Shown one piece after another: positions 1 to 7,702 of a stretch of 20,303 bases of DNA. The DNA is from a virus: the IMG/VR virus record IMGVR_UViG_3300010153_001881, positions 1 through 20,303 of that record; one strand, given 5' to 3'. The notes beneath the pieces are model-generated. The model searched no databases, was not told where the DNA came from, and was given only the letters and a program-made list of their open reading frames with translations. Within the stretch, counting starts at the first letter, position 1; every line of letters starts with the position of its first letter. Made by a program: the position numbers and the translations under genes.

Positions 1-1
1 A

Positions 2-526
2 GATGAAGAAAAATATAAAGAGTTCCTAGATGGCTTAGAAGAAAAAAACTTATTAGTATGTGACCATATAGAGGGCGAATCTACAATATCTATTGGAAGT
101 ATACAAGCATTGATTCGTAAACATAATCCTGATTTCGTAGTAGTAGATGGTATCTACTTAGTATCAAGTGGGGATGGCAGAAAAGCAATGTGGGAACAAA
201 ACCACAGTTTGTTTTATGGTATGAAGAATATCTGCCTAGCCACTAATAAACCAATATTTGTCTCAACACAGGCTACTAGAGAGGCGGCTGATATTTTCAC
301 GCCACCTAGAGTCGACCAAGTAGCCTTTGGAGATGCTCTTATCAGAGCTTCTGACGTTGCAATTGCAATGGCAAAAGTTGAAGAGTCAGAGGACCAACGA
401 GTGGTACAATATCAAAAGTACCGAGACGGTATTCTGCCTTCTGATACATCCTTTCTTAGATGGGATGTTGATAAGGGGCATATAGAAGAAATAAACGAGT
501 TTCTAACGGAGGACACAGAGTTTTGA
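2..526 (+). CDS. Replicative DNA helicase, DnaB/gp41-type (C-terminal part; 5' end outside window)
   Basis: The frame is open from base 2 with no start in the window, so only the last 174 residues are seen; the TTG at 110 is internal. The piece matches the C-terminal half of the RecA-fold motor of hexameric replicative helicases: a Walker B strand (DFVVVDGIYL), the sensor strand with a polar end (KPIFVSTQATRE), the conserved acidic/aliphatic segment FGDALIRASDVAIAM, and near the C-terminus QKYRDG, where DnaB-type enzymes carry the K-x-R-x-G arginine-finger strand. In the family it unwinds the fork ahead of the polymerase and works with the primase, here encoded just downstream as a separate protein. 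It ends in a TTGA overlap with the next gene, suggesting translational coupling. The Walker A part lies upstream and cannot be checked. Confidence 0.85.
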   Translation, partial: DEEKYKEFLDGLEEKNLLVCDHIEGESTISIGSIQALIRKHNPDFVVVDGIYLVSSGDGRKAMWEQNHSLFYGMKNICLATNKPIFVSTQATREAADIFTPPRVDQVAFGDALIRASDVAIAMAKVEESEDQRVVQYQKYRDGILPSDTSFLRWDVDKGHIEEINEFLTEDTEF

Positions 527-708
527 TTAAAATACTTATCAAGTACTGGAGTCTTTTTAATAAGTACAAGGATGTTTTGCCAGAGGTTATTCAGCTTGTG
601 GATACTGCTGTAAAAGCTGTTGAAGATAAGAAAATAACTAAAGCAGAGCAAAGTGCTTTGATGAAAGAATACTGGACAGTAATTAACAAAATAAAAGAAA
701 ACTCATAA
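523..708 (+). CDS. Hypothetical small helical protein (61 aa)
   Basis: I do not recognise this protein. It starts at a TTG that overlaps the helicase stop codon (TTGA), with a good GGAGG ribosome-binding site at about 508-512, so the start is credible although the codon is rare. The sequence is short, charged and predicted helical: a hydrophobic-aromatic N-terminus (MIKILIKYWSLFNKY), then an amphipathic stretch with DKKITKAEQSALMKEYW, an EF-hand-like or capping spacing seen in many small phage proteins without a defined role. There is no clear transmembrane segment. Its position between helicase and primase suggests an accessory replication protein, but that is inference from neighbours only. 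Confidence 0.65.
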   Translation: MIKILIKYWSLFNKYKDVLPEVIQLVDTAVKAVEDKKITKAEQSALMKEYWTVINKIKENS

Positions 709-712
709 TCAT

Positions 713-1585
713 ATGATTGATTGGGCTGAAGCATTACAAAAAGTTGGAATAGATGTACCACTGGGGACTGATGAGTTCTCTGTGGTTTGTCCTTTTCATG
801 ACGATAATGTAGCTTCATGTGCGATTAATATTGATAAGGGAGTTTGGATTTGTTTTGCAGGTTGTGGACAAGGTTCTTTAAAAACTTTTATATATAAACA
901 TTTAGGGGGTAATGACATACAATTAACAGACGTTTTGACACCAAAACCAAGTTATGATGTGAATCTCTTTGATGATGTAGTTATAGATAAGAGTGATGAA
1001 AACATTGATGATATTTTTATCCCAAACTTTATTGAACACAAATATCCAGAATGGATTTATGATAGAGGGTTTAATACCCAAATATTAAAATTTTGGGGTT
1101 GTGGCACTAATGAATGGGGTGACCTAATCATACCAATACACAGTATGCAAGATAAATTAATTGGGTGGGTGGCTCGTAGACAAAAAGCAATACCTAAGTA
1201 TATGTATTCCTATAAGTTTCAGAAATCAAAAGTATTATTTGGTGCAAACAAACTAAGTGCTCTAAAAGAACACTATGTATGTGTTACCGAAGGTGCTCTT
1301 GATACTATGTGGTTATGGCAGCACAATATACCTAGCGTAGCTATTCTAGGAGCCACAATGTCTAAAGAACAATGCAATCTTCTTAGGTCTTTTAAAGTAG
1401 AAGAAATTGTGTTATGCTTTGACAATGATGTCGCAGGGCAACGAGCTGTTGAAAAAGCAACGACTATGCTTTCAGGCAGTGTGCTGACATCATCAATATC
1501 GTTGCCACAAGAGTACAAAGATGTACAAGAAATAACAAACCAAGCATTACTCAAAGAAGTAATAGCTAATAGAAGCTTTTTTTAA
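713..1585 (+). CDS. DNA primase, CHC2 zinc finger plus Toprim domain
   Basis: This 290-aa protein would make the RNA primers for lagging-strand synthesis. The N-terminus has a zinc-binding module of CHC2 type: C26-P-F-H29, then W45-I-C47 and G50-C51-G. The spacing of the second pair is CxxxC rather than DnaG's CxxC. The C-terminal half has a Toprim core: E193 in VTEGALD, and D237-x-D239 in LCFDNDVAG, the metal-binding Glu and Asp-x-Asp of primases and topoisomerases. At 290 residues it is much shorter than DnaG and has no helicase domain, in line with the separate helicase upstream. The ATG at 713 follows the preceding stop by four bases and lacks a strong Shine-Dalgarno, so coupled translation is likely. 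Confidence in the primase call is high; the catalytic activity is inferred. Confidence 0.88.
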   Translation: MIDWAEALQKVGIDVPLGTDEFSVVCPFHDDNVASCAINIDKGVWICFAGCGQGSLKTFIYKHLGGNDIQLTDVLTPKPSYDVNLFDDVVIDKSDENIDDIFIPNFIEHKYPEWIYDRGFNTQILKFWGCGTNEWGDLIIPIHSMQDKLIGWVARRQKAIPKYMYSYKFQKSKVLFGANKLSALKEHYVCVTEGALDTMWLWQHNIPSVAILGATMSKEQCNLLRSFKVEEIVLCFDNDVAGQRAVEKATTMLSGSVLTSSISLPQEYKDVQEITNQALLKEVIANRSFF

Positions 1586-1604
1586 AAGGCTCAAGGAGGA
1601 AAAT

Positions 1605-2309
1605 ATGGGTGGAATATCCATGATTTCACAGAGACGGAAGCAAATAAATACTCCTGCCTCTGTTACAAACAATAACCAATCAGAGTTATGGTTCAAAGAT
1701 GGCGACCAAGCTTTGATTAAATCAGTAGCAACAGGACACCCTGATGATACTGCGATGACATACATCAGAGTTTTCCAATACAGAGATGGAAACACTTTTA
1801 AGACTGTTCTTGAATCCATTTTTGATGGAGAGAAAGACGAGTACACAACTCCCGAAGGATTATCAATTGATGGTATTCCAGAAGGTGTATCACCAAAACA
1901 TCAATTTGCCTTTTGGGCATACGTTGATGAAGTATTCCATGCTGAAAAGCGAGTGGAATCTTGGGAAGTGGTAGCAGGTAAAAGTGGAAAAGAGATGTAC
2001 AAAGAAGTTGTAAACGACTTCAAAGTAATCAAATTAGGTTTTGGACGAGGGGACATTGTTTTCGGACAATTAGAAGAAATCTATGAAGATGAAGGTAGCT
2101 TAGACAAGTCACCTATCCGAATAAAAAGGATGGGAGCTGGTCTAGACACAAACTACCACATTACATCTTTAGCAAGGGAATTAGAGATACCTGCCGAAAA
2201 AAAGGCAGAGATTGCTAACCTACCTTCTATAAACCAATACTGTATTGACACTTGGGGTGTAAAGGCAGGAACTCAAGCAGAACAATCTGCTGACGATTTG
2301 TTTTCGTAG
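1605..2309 (+). CDS. Probable single-stranded DNA-binding protein
   Basis: No catalytic motif is visible in these 234 residues. Three things point to a phage ssDNA-binding protein: its place between primase and DNA polymerase; a beta-rich middle with many aromatics (FWAYVDEVFHAEKR, IKLGFGRGDIVFGQL), as in OB-fold proteins; and an acidic C-terminal tail ending ADDLFS, like the DDxxF tails with which bacterial and T7-type SSBs recruit partner proteins. The N-terminus is polar and probably flexible. The ATG at 1605 has an excellent AGGAGG site eight bases upstream; a second in-frame ATG at 1620 is less favoured. The strong Shine-Dalgarno fits a protein needed in quantity. Sequence similarity to any named SSB is not something I can confirm by eye. 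Confidence 0.6.
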   Translation: MGGISMISQRRKQINTPASVTNNNQSELWFKDGDQALIKSVATGHPDDTAMTYIRVFQYRDGNTFKTVLESIFDGEKDEYTTPEGLSIDGIPEGVSPKHQFAFWAYVDEVFHAEKRVESWEVVAGKSGKEMYKEVVNDFKVIKLGFGRGDIVFGQLEEIYEDEGSLDKSPIRIKRMGAGLDTNYHITSLARELEIPAEKKAEIANLPSINQYCIDTWGVKAGTQAEQSADDLFS

Positions 2310-2318
2310 AAAGTTCCA

Positions 2319-4394
2319 ATGATTGTACAACCCGATGATTTCGATAATGTTCTAGATAGACTTTGGGACCACTCAACATTTTTTGTGGACGTGGAGACTA
2401 ATGGACTAGATGGTCACGGGTACAATCAACTCTGTGGAATCGGAATCGGATTAGACGATTCAGAAGATACATTTTATTTTCCATATCGGCATATGCCATT
2501 TGGATTAGTTAATTTATCTGATGAACAAATACAAAAATTGATAACTATGCTCAACTCAGTTGGGTCTATTTTGATAGCGTATAATGCTAAATTCGATATC
2601 CGATTCTTACAGAAAGAAGGTTTAAATATTAATGGAAAATCAATCTTTGACGTGTTGCCTATGGTACGACTTATAGAACACAGTAATGTTAATATGCTCT
2701 CTCTAACTGAAACTATTAAAAGACGATATGGAATAGAGCATGCACAATACGATATAGATACCAAAAAAGCATTACGCCAAGGGGGATGGACAAAAGATTT
2801 TAGTAAAGCTCCCATTGATATACTAGGTCCTTACTGCGAAAAAGATGTGTTCTATACTAGGAAAATATATTTTGAGTGTCTTCAACAATTAGAAAAAACT
2901 AAGCAATTAGATATATGGACACTACAAGTAAGACTTACCCGTGTCTTATTTGACATGGAAAATAAGGGTGTAAAGGTTGATACGAACTATGTCAAGAAAG
3001 CTACACAACTTATAGCAAGTAGAAAACAAGAGATAGAACAGAAGATAAAAGATATTACTACAGGTGTATTTGATGATGAATATAATATTGCAAGTACACA
3101 ACAGATGGGGCCTGTATTTCAAAGTTTAAATATTTCATCTCCTGAAAAAACTGCTAAAGGAAATGATTCTTGGAATGAAGCAGCCCTAGCTCAAATAAAT
3201 CATCCTATTGCAGGACTAGTTAGACAATGGAGAACACTAGAAAAACTTAGGTCTACATATTTAGAACCTTTTGAGAATGAAGATGGCTTAGATTTGCATA
3301 CAGATTTTTGTAATTGGGGAACAGTAACAGGGCGTTTATCTAGTAGAAACCCTAATTTACAAAATGTACCTAGAAATCATTTCAAAGTAACTGATACTGA
3401 TTTATCTGATGAAGACCTAGCTACTGTAAAGAATAGAGTTGATGCAGTTATAGCAACTAAGGGTGGGAAAAGTGTAGAGTTGAGCAATGATGTAATAAAA
3501 ACATGGGCATTTATTGGCGATGAGTCATTTGATGAAACTGATGATAGTCAAATCTCACTACGTAGATTAATTGTACCTAGAGATAATACCCATCTAGTAA
3601 GTTTTGATTACTCACAAATGGAAGTTAGAGTCTTTTTAAGTTACATTGCTATGCATAATGAAGCAGTTAAAAAGATGTTACAGCAAAGTGATGTTGATTT
3701 TCATGGAGAAGCTGCAAAACTTGCATTTAAAATTGATGAAAATCATAAAGATTATAAATATTATAGACAAACTGCCAAGGCAATTACTTTTGGAACCATA
3801 TATGGAATTGGTAATGCCAAACTTGCTACTCAATTGAATGTATCACCTACGGAAGCTGGGGAGTATAAGAAAAGATACTTTGAAGGAATTACAGGTTCTA
3901 GGGAATTTTTTGATAACGTAGTTAAAAAAGTAGAATCACAAGGTTGGGTAAAGAATAGATATGGTAGAGTTTATAGAATTGATAAGAACTTTGGATATAA
4001 AGGTGTTAATTATTTAGTACAGGGTACAAGTGCAGACATTATGAGTGAACGTATGATAGAAATACACAAATATTTAGATGATAAGAAAAGTAATTTATTA
4101 TTACAGGTACATGATGAAATTATCTGTGAGGTACATGAAGATGAAGTACAAGAAGTATTACCTAAGATTAAAGAGCTATTAAAGATTAATAGTTTGGGTA
4201 TACCACTAGATGTAGATATGGAAGTATGCTCCCCTTCTTGGGCAACTAAAGTAGATGCAAGTAGTTTAATAACAACAAAACAAGAATCTGTAGAAGAGGC
4301 TTTAGCTTCAGCAGAGATTAATCTTCTTCATAATAGAATAAAACCTATAACAGAAGAAAAAGATTTAGAAGATAAGGGTTGGGTAGAATGGTAA
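2319..4394 (+). CDS. DNA polymerase, family A (Pol I type, 3'-5' exonuclease plus polymerase)
   Basis: This 691-aa replicative polymerase has a proofreading exonuclease with D24-x-E26 (VDVETNG), the ExoII segment YNAKFDIRFL and an ExoIII-like YCEKDVFYTR. The polymerase domain shows motif A SFDYSQMEVR with D430, motif B R483-QTAK487-AITF491-GTIY495-G, and motif C QVHDEI with D599. There is no 5'-3' exonuclease domain, as in phage replicases. The residue equivalent to E. coli Phe762 is Phe (F491), not the Tyr or Leu common in viral polymerases. Between the LQNVPR element (ending R352) and SLRR before motif A lie about 60 extra residues (353-412), where E. coli Pol I has roughly ten. Residues 640-691, after the conserved core, form a charged tail. 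The coding end overlaps the next gene. Confidence 0.95.
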   Translation: MIVQPDDFDNVLDRLWDHSTFFVDVETNGLDGHGYNQLCGIGIGLDDSEDTFYFPYRHMPFGLVNLSDEQIQKLITMLNSVGSILIAYNAKFDIRFLQKEGLNINGKSIFDVLPMVRLIEHSNVNMLSLTETIKRRYGIEHAQYDIDTKKALRQGGWTKDFSKAPIDILGPYCEKDVFYTRKIYFECLQQLEKTKQLDIWTLQVRLTRVLFDMENKGVKVDTNYVKKATQLIASRKQEIEQKIKDITTGVFDDEYNIASTQQMGPVFQSLNISSPEKTAKGNDSWNEAALAQINHPIAGLVRQWRTLEKLRSTYLEPFENEDGLDLHTDFCNWGTVTGRLSSRNPNLQNVPRNHFKVTDTDLSDEDLATVKNRVDAVIATKGGKSVELSNDVIKTWAFIGDESFDETDDSQISLRRLIVPRDNTHLVSFDYSQMEVRVFLSYIAMHNEAVKKMLQQSDVDFHGEAAKLAFKIDENHKDYKYYRQTAKAITFGTIYGIGNAKLATQLNVSPTEAGEYKKRYFEGITGSREFFDNVVKKVESQGWVKNRYGRVYRIDKNFGYKGVNYLVQGTSADIMSERMIEIHKYLDDKKSNLLLQVHDEIICEVHEDEVQEVLPKIKELLKINSLGIPLDVDMEVCSPSWATKVDASSLITTKQESVEEALASAEINLLHNRIKPITEEKDLEDKGWVEW

Positions 4395-4885
4395 CATTAA
4401 ATCACAGCTGGAAGGACCAGAAAAAGCTAGGGGAACGTGGCGTATTACATATAATAGAATGGTTGTATACTTTAAATAGTACAACAGGTGTTTGGGATGT
4501 ACAGGATGATAGGAAATATCAGATTAAAGATATAGATTTGCTTTGGACAATAGAACCAAATGATGAAGAAAAAACTGTTGAAGTCAAAACAGACACATAT
4601 AGAACAGGTAACTTCTTTTTTGAGACTGTTAGTAATGTATCAAAGAATACACTTGGTTGTTTTTTAAAAACTGAGGCTGACTTTATATTTTATTATTTTA
4701 TTGAGATGGGACAATTGTTCGTATTAAACACAGGGGCAATTCAAAAATGGTTTCTAGAAAATAAAGACAGGTATAATGAAAAGATATTAGGTACAGATAA
4801 TTTATATCAATCTAAGGGATATGCTATCCCCATAAAAGATGTACCAAAAGAATGTATTAGATACCATGTAGGAGATTACACATGA
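4388..4885 (+). CDS. PD-(D/E)XK family endonuclease
   Basis: This 165-aa protein carries a restriction-endonuclease-like core: a helix with an acidic residue (KLGERGVLHIIEWL), then D50 (KDIDLLW), and E65-V-K67 (KTVEVKTDTY), giving D-x14-E-x-K, the metal-binding signature of PD-(D/E)XK nucleases. Next come a serine/asparagine segment and an aromatic strand (ADFIFYYFIEMG). I chose ATG 4388, which overlaps the polymerase stop; an upstream in-frame TTG at 4379 would add three residues. Position behind the polymerase suggests a role in replication, junction cleavage or host DNA breakdown, but the substrate cannot be read from the sequence. It ends with an ATGA overlap into the next gene. Confidence 0.7.
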   Translation: MVTLNHSWKDQKKLGERGVLHIIEWLYTLNSTTGVWDVQDDRKYQIKDIDLLWTIEPNDEEKTVEVKTDTYRTGNFFFETVSNVSKNTLGCFLKTEADFIFYYFIEMGQLFVLNTGAIQKWFLENKDRYNEKILGTDNLYQSKGYAIPIKDVPKECIRYHVGDYT

Positions 4886-5160
4886 AACAAAAACCTAAAG
4901 AATATAGCTTTAGAGAAGCATACAATAGGAAAAGGGAAACCCCCAATGCTATAGACCCTGTTCATTATCATTTAGACATAGAACCTTTTGATTACATTCA
5001 TGATAATGATATGGGATTCGCAGAAGGAAATGTGGTAAAATATATAAGTAGGTGGAGATATAAAGAAAACGGTTTACAGGATTTATACAAAGCAAAAAAG
5101 TATATTGAAATGTTAATAGAGAAAGAAGAAAAGGAAGAGGAAGAACGTGGCAAGACGTAA
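4882..5160 (+). CDS. DUF3310 family protein
   Basis: The 92-aa sequence matches the DUF3310 pattern seen in many phages: DPVHYHLDIEPFDYIHD near residue 25, then FAEGNVVKYISRWRYKENGLQDLYKAKKYIEMLI, the counterpart of the family's GN-hKYhhRhxxKxGhxDLxKAxxYh motif. The family occurs alone and also inside phage nucleotide-kinase proteins related to T7 gp1.7, so a link to nucleotide metabolism is plausible, though its biochemical role here is unknown. The C-terminus is a Lys/Glu-rich helix (EKEEKEEEERGKT) that overlaps the next small gene by 14 bases. The ATG at 4882 overlaps the previous stop (ATGA) and has GGAG about eight bases upstream. Confidence 0.8.
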   Translation: MKQKPKEYSFREAYNRKRETPNAIDPVHYHLDIEPFDYIHDNDMGFAEGNVVKYISRWRYKENGLQDLYKAKKYIEMLIEKEEKEEEERGKT

Positions 5161-5302
5161 TTGGACAACCTGTCCTTCATGTTTACGAAAATTAAATAAG
5201 AAAAAATTTGAAGGGCAAAGAACAAAAGTATGTTACCCATGTCATTTAAAAGAATTAAAAGATAAGCGAAAAGGAGTCACTCGTGGCAAAAATAGGCGTT
5301 AA
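5147..5302 (+). CDS. Small zinc-ribbon protein (51 aa)
   Basis: This short gene starts at a GTG inside the end of the DUF3310 gene, preceded by a purine-rich GGAAGAGG site, and ends 20 bases inside the next gene. The product begins MARRNWTTCPSC, then has a basic stretch and a second pair VCYPC, giving C-x2-C-x16-C-x2-C, a treble-clef or zinc-ribbon arrangement. The rest is very basic (KDKRKGVTRGKNRR). It fills what would otherwise be a 120-base gap in a tightly packed region, and the next gene shows the same GTGGCAA start. Basic zinc ribbons of this size usually bind nucleic acid or a polymerase; the actual role is unknown. Confidence 0.7.
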   Translation: MARRNWTTCPSCLRKLNKKKFEGQRTKVCYPCHLKELKDKRKGVTRGKNRR

Positions 5303-5519
5303 GATAGGTTTTACTTTTAGAGTAGGAGCCTTAGATACAAATCAATATGGTCGAATGGATATGGAAGTACATGATATAGATACTGAACTTTCTATTGATG
5401 ACCAATTAAAAGATGCAGGTCTTGCAATAGATAAAGTTTATAAAACATTACTTACTAAAGTAGATTCTGAAATTGAGGACATCATGTCCGAATCAAAGGA
5501 AGCCCCAAACAATGGATGA
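5283..5519 (+). CDS. Hypothetical protein (78 aa)
   Basis: I do not recognise a named family. The start is a GTG with AAGGAG about seven bases upstream. The N-terminal half looks like two or three beta strands (AKIGVKIGFTFRVGAL, YGRMDMEVHDIDTEL) and the C-terminal half like one amphipathic helix (SIDDQLKDAGLAIDKVYKTLLTKV) ending in an acidic, flexible tail. A strand-plus-helix layout like this recurs in small unassigned phage proteins encoded near recombinase genes. It overlaps both neighbours slightly, so it is probably part of the same translated run as the MazG-like and RecA-like genes. No function can be inferred. Confidence 0.7.
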   Translation: MAKIGVKIGFTFRVGALDTNQYGRMDMEVHDIDTELSIDDQLKDAGLAIDKVYKTLLTKVDSEIEDIMSESKEAPNNG

Positions 5520-5829
5520 TGATAAAAAATGGCGTGGACAAAACGCGGCTGAAATAGTTACACAAGATTTTTTACAAGAACTAGATAGAGCAAATGTACT
5601 CGAAGATGTATTGTTTGAAAGACTCAGACAAGATGAGTTGTGGGGAGACCAATCAGGACACGCTAATGAAAGATGGTTGGTTATATTAATAGAAGAAGTA
5701 GGTGAAGTTGCAAGAGCAATGTACGATGATGATGAGGGACACACATACGAAGAAATAATACAATGTGCGGCAGTTTGTATGGCTTGGGCAGAAGCAATGC
5801 AGAAAAGGAAAAATAATGGAAAGCAATAG
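5512..5829 (+). CDS. MazG-like nucleotide pyrophosphohydrolase family protein
   Basis: This 105-aa protein fits the all-alpha NTP pyrophosphatase (MazG-like) group common in phages: FERLRQDELWGDQSGH, then WLVILIEEVGEVARAM, which carries the E-E-x-x-E metal-binding triad (E61, E62, E65), and a second helix TYEEIIQCAAVCMAWAEAM with acidic residues at 80-81. Family members hydrolyse NTPs or dNTPs to monophosphates. In phages they are proposed to clean the nucleotide pool or to lower alarmone levels; the substrate here is unknown. I chose ATG 5512, with AAGGA 11 bases upstream, rather than the in-frame TTG at 5473, because the latter overlaps the previous gene heavily and adds no conserved sequence. 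The end overlaps the recombinase start. Confidence 0.78.
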   Translation: MDDDKKWRGQNAAEIVTQDFLQELDRANVLEDVLFERLRQDELWGDQSGHANERWLVILIEEVGEVARAMYDDDEGHTYEEIIQCAAVCMAWAEAMQKRKNNGKQ

Positions 5830-6763
5830 AAAAAAAGTTATTGACCAATTATTAGGCAATAAAAAATTAAACATCGTCAAAGGTAATGATGAAAGTTTTG
5901 AATACAATAGAATAGAGTTTGGTATTCCTAACTTAGATAAGTTAACAGGTGGGGGTATACCAAAGAAAAGAATGACTTTAATCTATGGTCCCACTAACGT
6001 TGGTAAGTCTTACCTTGCATCACAGATATGTGCTAACGTACAACGTGAAGGTGGTTTAGCTGCTTGGGTAGATACAGAACTATCTTGGGATGCTAATTGG
6101 ATGAGTAAGTGTGGTTTAGATGTCGGTGAAATGTTATTGTCTCAACCCGAAAGTGGTGAACAAGCATTTGAAACTATCGTAGAAATGATGAACGCAGGCG
6201 TTGATGTTATAGTACTTGATAGTATCGCAGGGTTAGTGCCTGCACAAAACCTTGATGAAGATTTTAGTTTTAATCCTATGGCGTGGCAGGCAAGATTTGT
6301 TAATTCATCTTTACCTAAAGTAATGAACTCCTTAAGACAAGGTAGTGCTTTTATTGCTATTAATCAAGTTAGGTCAAGTATCGGTCCTGTGGCATTAGCA
6401 AATATGCCTGGAGGTCTTGCTCAAGGATTCTTTTCACACTTTTTATTAGAAGTAAAAAGAAGTGGTTGGTTGAACTCTCCCGAAGATAAGACTCAAAAAG
6501 TTGGCTTCGATATGGAAGTTAGACTTAGGAAAACTAAAGTTGGTGGAAGTAATTGGTCTTCTGCAATCGTTCCATTCAGAGTTGATGGTGGTATAGATAT
6601 AATAGAAAGTTATATGCGTGATGGTATTACACAAGGAGTGATTACAAAAGCAGGTACTTGGTATACCTTTGGCGAAGATAAAGCTCAAGGAATGAATGGT
6701 TTGAAAGAACTAATAGTAGCAAAACCTGAATTATTAAAGAAATTGAAAAATGACGTTACCTAG
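5816..6763 (+). CDS. RecA/UvsX-like recombinase
   Basis: The 315-aa product has the RecA ATPase layout. FGIPNLDKLTGGGIPKKRM leads into Walker A GPTNVGKS (58-65); a Walker B strand VIVLDS ends at D135; and SAFIAINQVRSSIG is the strand leading to the L2 loop. RecA-type enzymes form filaments on ssDNA and perform strand exchange. In phages they support recombination-dependent replication and repair. The length matches the RecA core without the long C-terminal domain of bacterial RecA, closer to UvsX-like or archaeal forms. The ATG at 5816 follows an AAAAGG site and overlaps the MazG-like gene by 14 bases. Downstream nucleases and a possible UvsY-like gene support a recombination role. Confidence 0.88.
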   Translation: MESNRKKVIDQLLGNKKLNIVKGNDESFEYNRIEFGIPNLDKLTGGGIPKKRMTLIYGPTNVGKSYLASQICANVQREGGLAAWVDTELSWDANWMSKCGLDVGEMLLSQPESGEQAFETIVEMMNAGVDVIVLDSIAGLVPAQNLDEDFSFNPMAWQARFVNSSLPKVMNSLRQGSAFIAINQVRSSIGPVALANMPGGLAQGFFSHFLLEVKRSGWLNSPEDKTQKVGFDMEVRLRKTKVGGSNWSSAIVPFRVDGGIDIIESYMRDGITQGVITKAGTWYTFGEDKAQGMNGLKELIVAKPELLKKLKNDVT

Positions 6764-7067
6764 AGATTATACTGAACAAGAAAAAATAGTTCAGAAGTGT
6801 CTAGATGAAACAGGTTTAAGATACGACAATCAAGTAGAGTTTGATAAGTATACTGTAGATTTCTATATTGATGAATTAAAAATGGTTGTTGAGGCTGATG
6901 GGGTATACGGACACTTACAAAAACGTGACAGACTACGAGACGAAAAGCTATATAGCTTGGGTATAGAACATGTAGTCCACATAAAATCTAAGACTCACAA
7001 AGGAGTGTATAACGAAATATGGCAGGCATTAGACAAATTGGAGCAATTGGAAAAAGACGAGGCGTAG
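6750..7067 (+). CDS. DUF559/Vsr-type endonuclease
   Basis: This is a compact 105-aa nuclease-like protein. The order YTVDFYI (D37), MVVEADG (E48-x-D50), then GHLQKRDRLRDEKLYSLGIEHVVHI matches the DUF559 / very-short-patch-repair fold: an Asp on the first strand, E-x-D on the second, and a helix with conserved R-D-x-x-x-x-x-L followed by a final strand. Such proteins cleave DNA, in Vsr near mismatches; DUF559 members are often found beside methylases or recombination genes. Here it overlaps the recombinase end by 14 bases and the next nuclease start by 49. Substrate and specificity are unknown. Confidence 0.72.
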   Translation: MTLPRDYTEQEKIVQKCLDETGLRYDNQVEFDKYTVDFYIDELKMVVEADGVYGHLQKRDRLRDEKLYSLGIEHVVHIKSKTHKGVYNEIWQALDKLEQLEKDEA

Positions 7068-7702
7068 CTCGAAAAAAACATCGTCAAGATAAATGGTTAA
7101 TTAACCAAATGGATGCCATGCTTTCATCTAAAAAACGAAATGGTATGAAGGGTAAGTTTCATGCATCTGTTATTGGAAACCCTTGTGATAGATATTTATA
7201 TTTAGCTTATAATGGATTACTTCCTGAGCTGCCCTTAAGTGCTAGAGTTCAAAGAATATTCGATAATGGTAATTATTTAGAATACAGAATGGGAAAATAT
7301 TTTGAACGACTAGGTATTTTAATAAAAAAAGAATTACCTTGTAGATTAGAAAACCCTGTTATATCAGGTAGAATTGATTTCATCTTAAGACACCCAAAAC
7401 TCAATACTGTGTTGTTAGAATTAAAATCTATAAAAGGTTCTTTGTTTGATGAGTTAGATGGTCCTCAAGAAACACACGCAACTCAAGCACAGGTTTATCT
7501 ACATTTAAATAACTTAGGAATAGATACAGGTTATGTATTGTATGAAAACAAAGATAATCAAGAGTTAAAATGTTTTAAGGTTGAGAAGGATGATGAAAAG
7601 CTCAATTCGATTTTAGAGAGGTGTTATGCTATAATGAGTCTTACTAGTGCTCCCACAGAATGTGGTGGGGAGTTCTATTGTGATTGTAGGAAGGTAAGAT
7701 GA
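7019..7702 (+). CDS. Cas4/RecB-like PD-(D/E)XK exonuclease, probable Fe-S protein
   Basis: This 227-aa protein has the RecB-family nuclease core: GRID120, then LLE134-L-K136 (D-x13-E-x-K), and the Q-x3-Y motif QAQVYLHL that helps hold DNA. One cysteine lies ahead of the core (C56 in GNPCDRYLY) and three at the very C-terminus (C215, C221, C223). This one-plus-three layout is how Cas4 and AddB-type nucleases hold a 4Fe-4S cluster. There are no Cas neighbours or CRISPR repeats, so this is a phage recombination nuclease of Cas4-like fold, likely producing or trimming ends for the RecA-like protein. The ATG at 7019 has AGGAG 13 bases upstream but overlaps the previous gene by 49 bases. The next in-frame ATG is at 7109, so a shorter form starting there is possible. 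Confidence 0.78.
   Translation: MAGIRQIGAIGKRRGVARKKHRQDKWLINQMDAMLSSKKRNGMKGKFHASVIGNPCDRYLYLAYNGLLPELPLSARVQRIFDNGNYLEYRMGKYFERLGILIKKELPCRLENPVISGRIDFILRHPKLNTVLLELKSIKGSLFDELDGPQETHATQAQVYLHLNNLGIDTGYVLYENKDNQELKCFKVEKDDEKLNSILERCYAIMSLTSAPTECGGEFYCDCRKVR

Noticed and set aside
1564-1583. Possible terminator: AGCT-loop-AGCT followed by seven T
   Set aside because: The stem is only four base pairs and it overlaps the last primase codons. AT-rich DNA yields this by chance, and the downstream gene seems to be co-transcribed.
7019-7702. CRISPR-associated Cas4 as part of a CRISPR system
   Set aside because: No repeats, Cas1, Cas2 or other cas genes are present. The Cas4-like nuclease sits with phage recombination genes.
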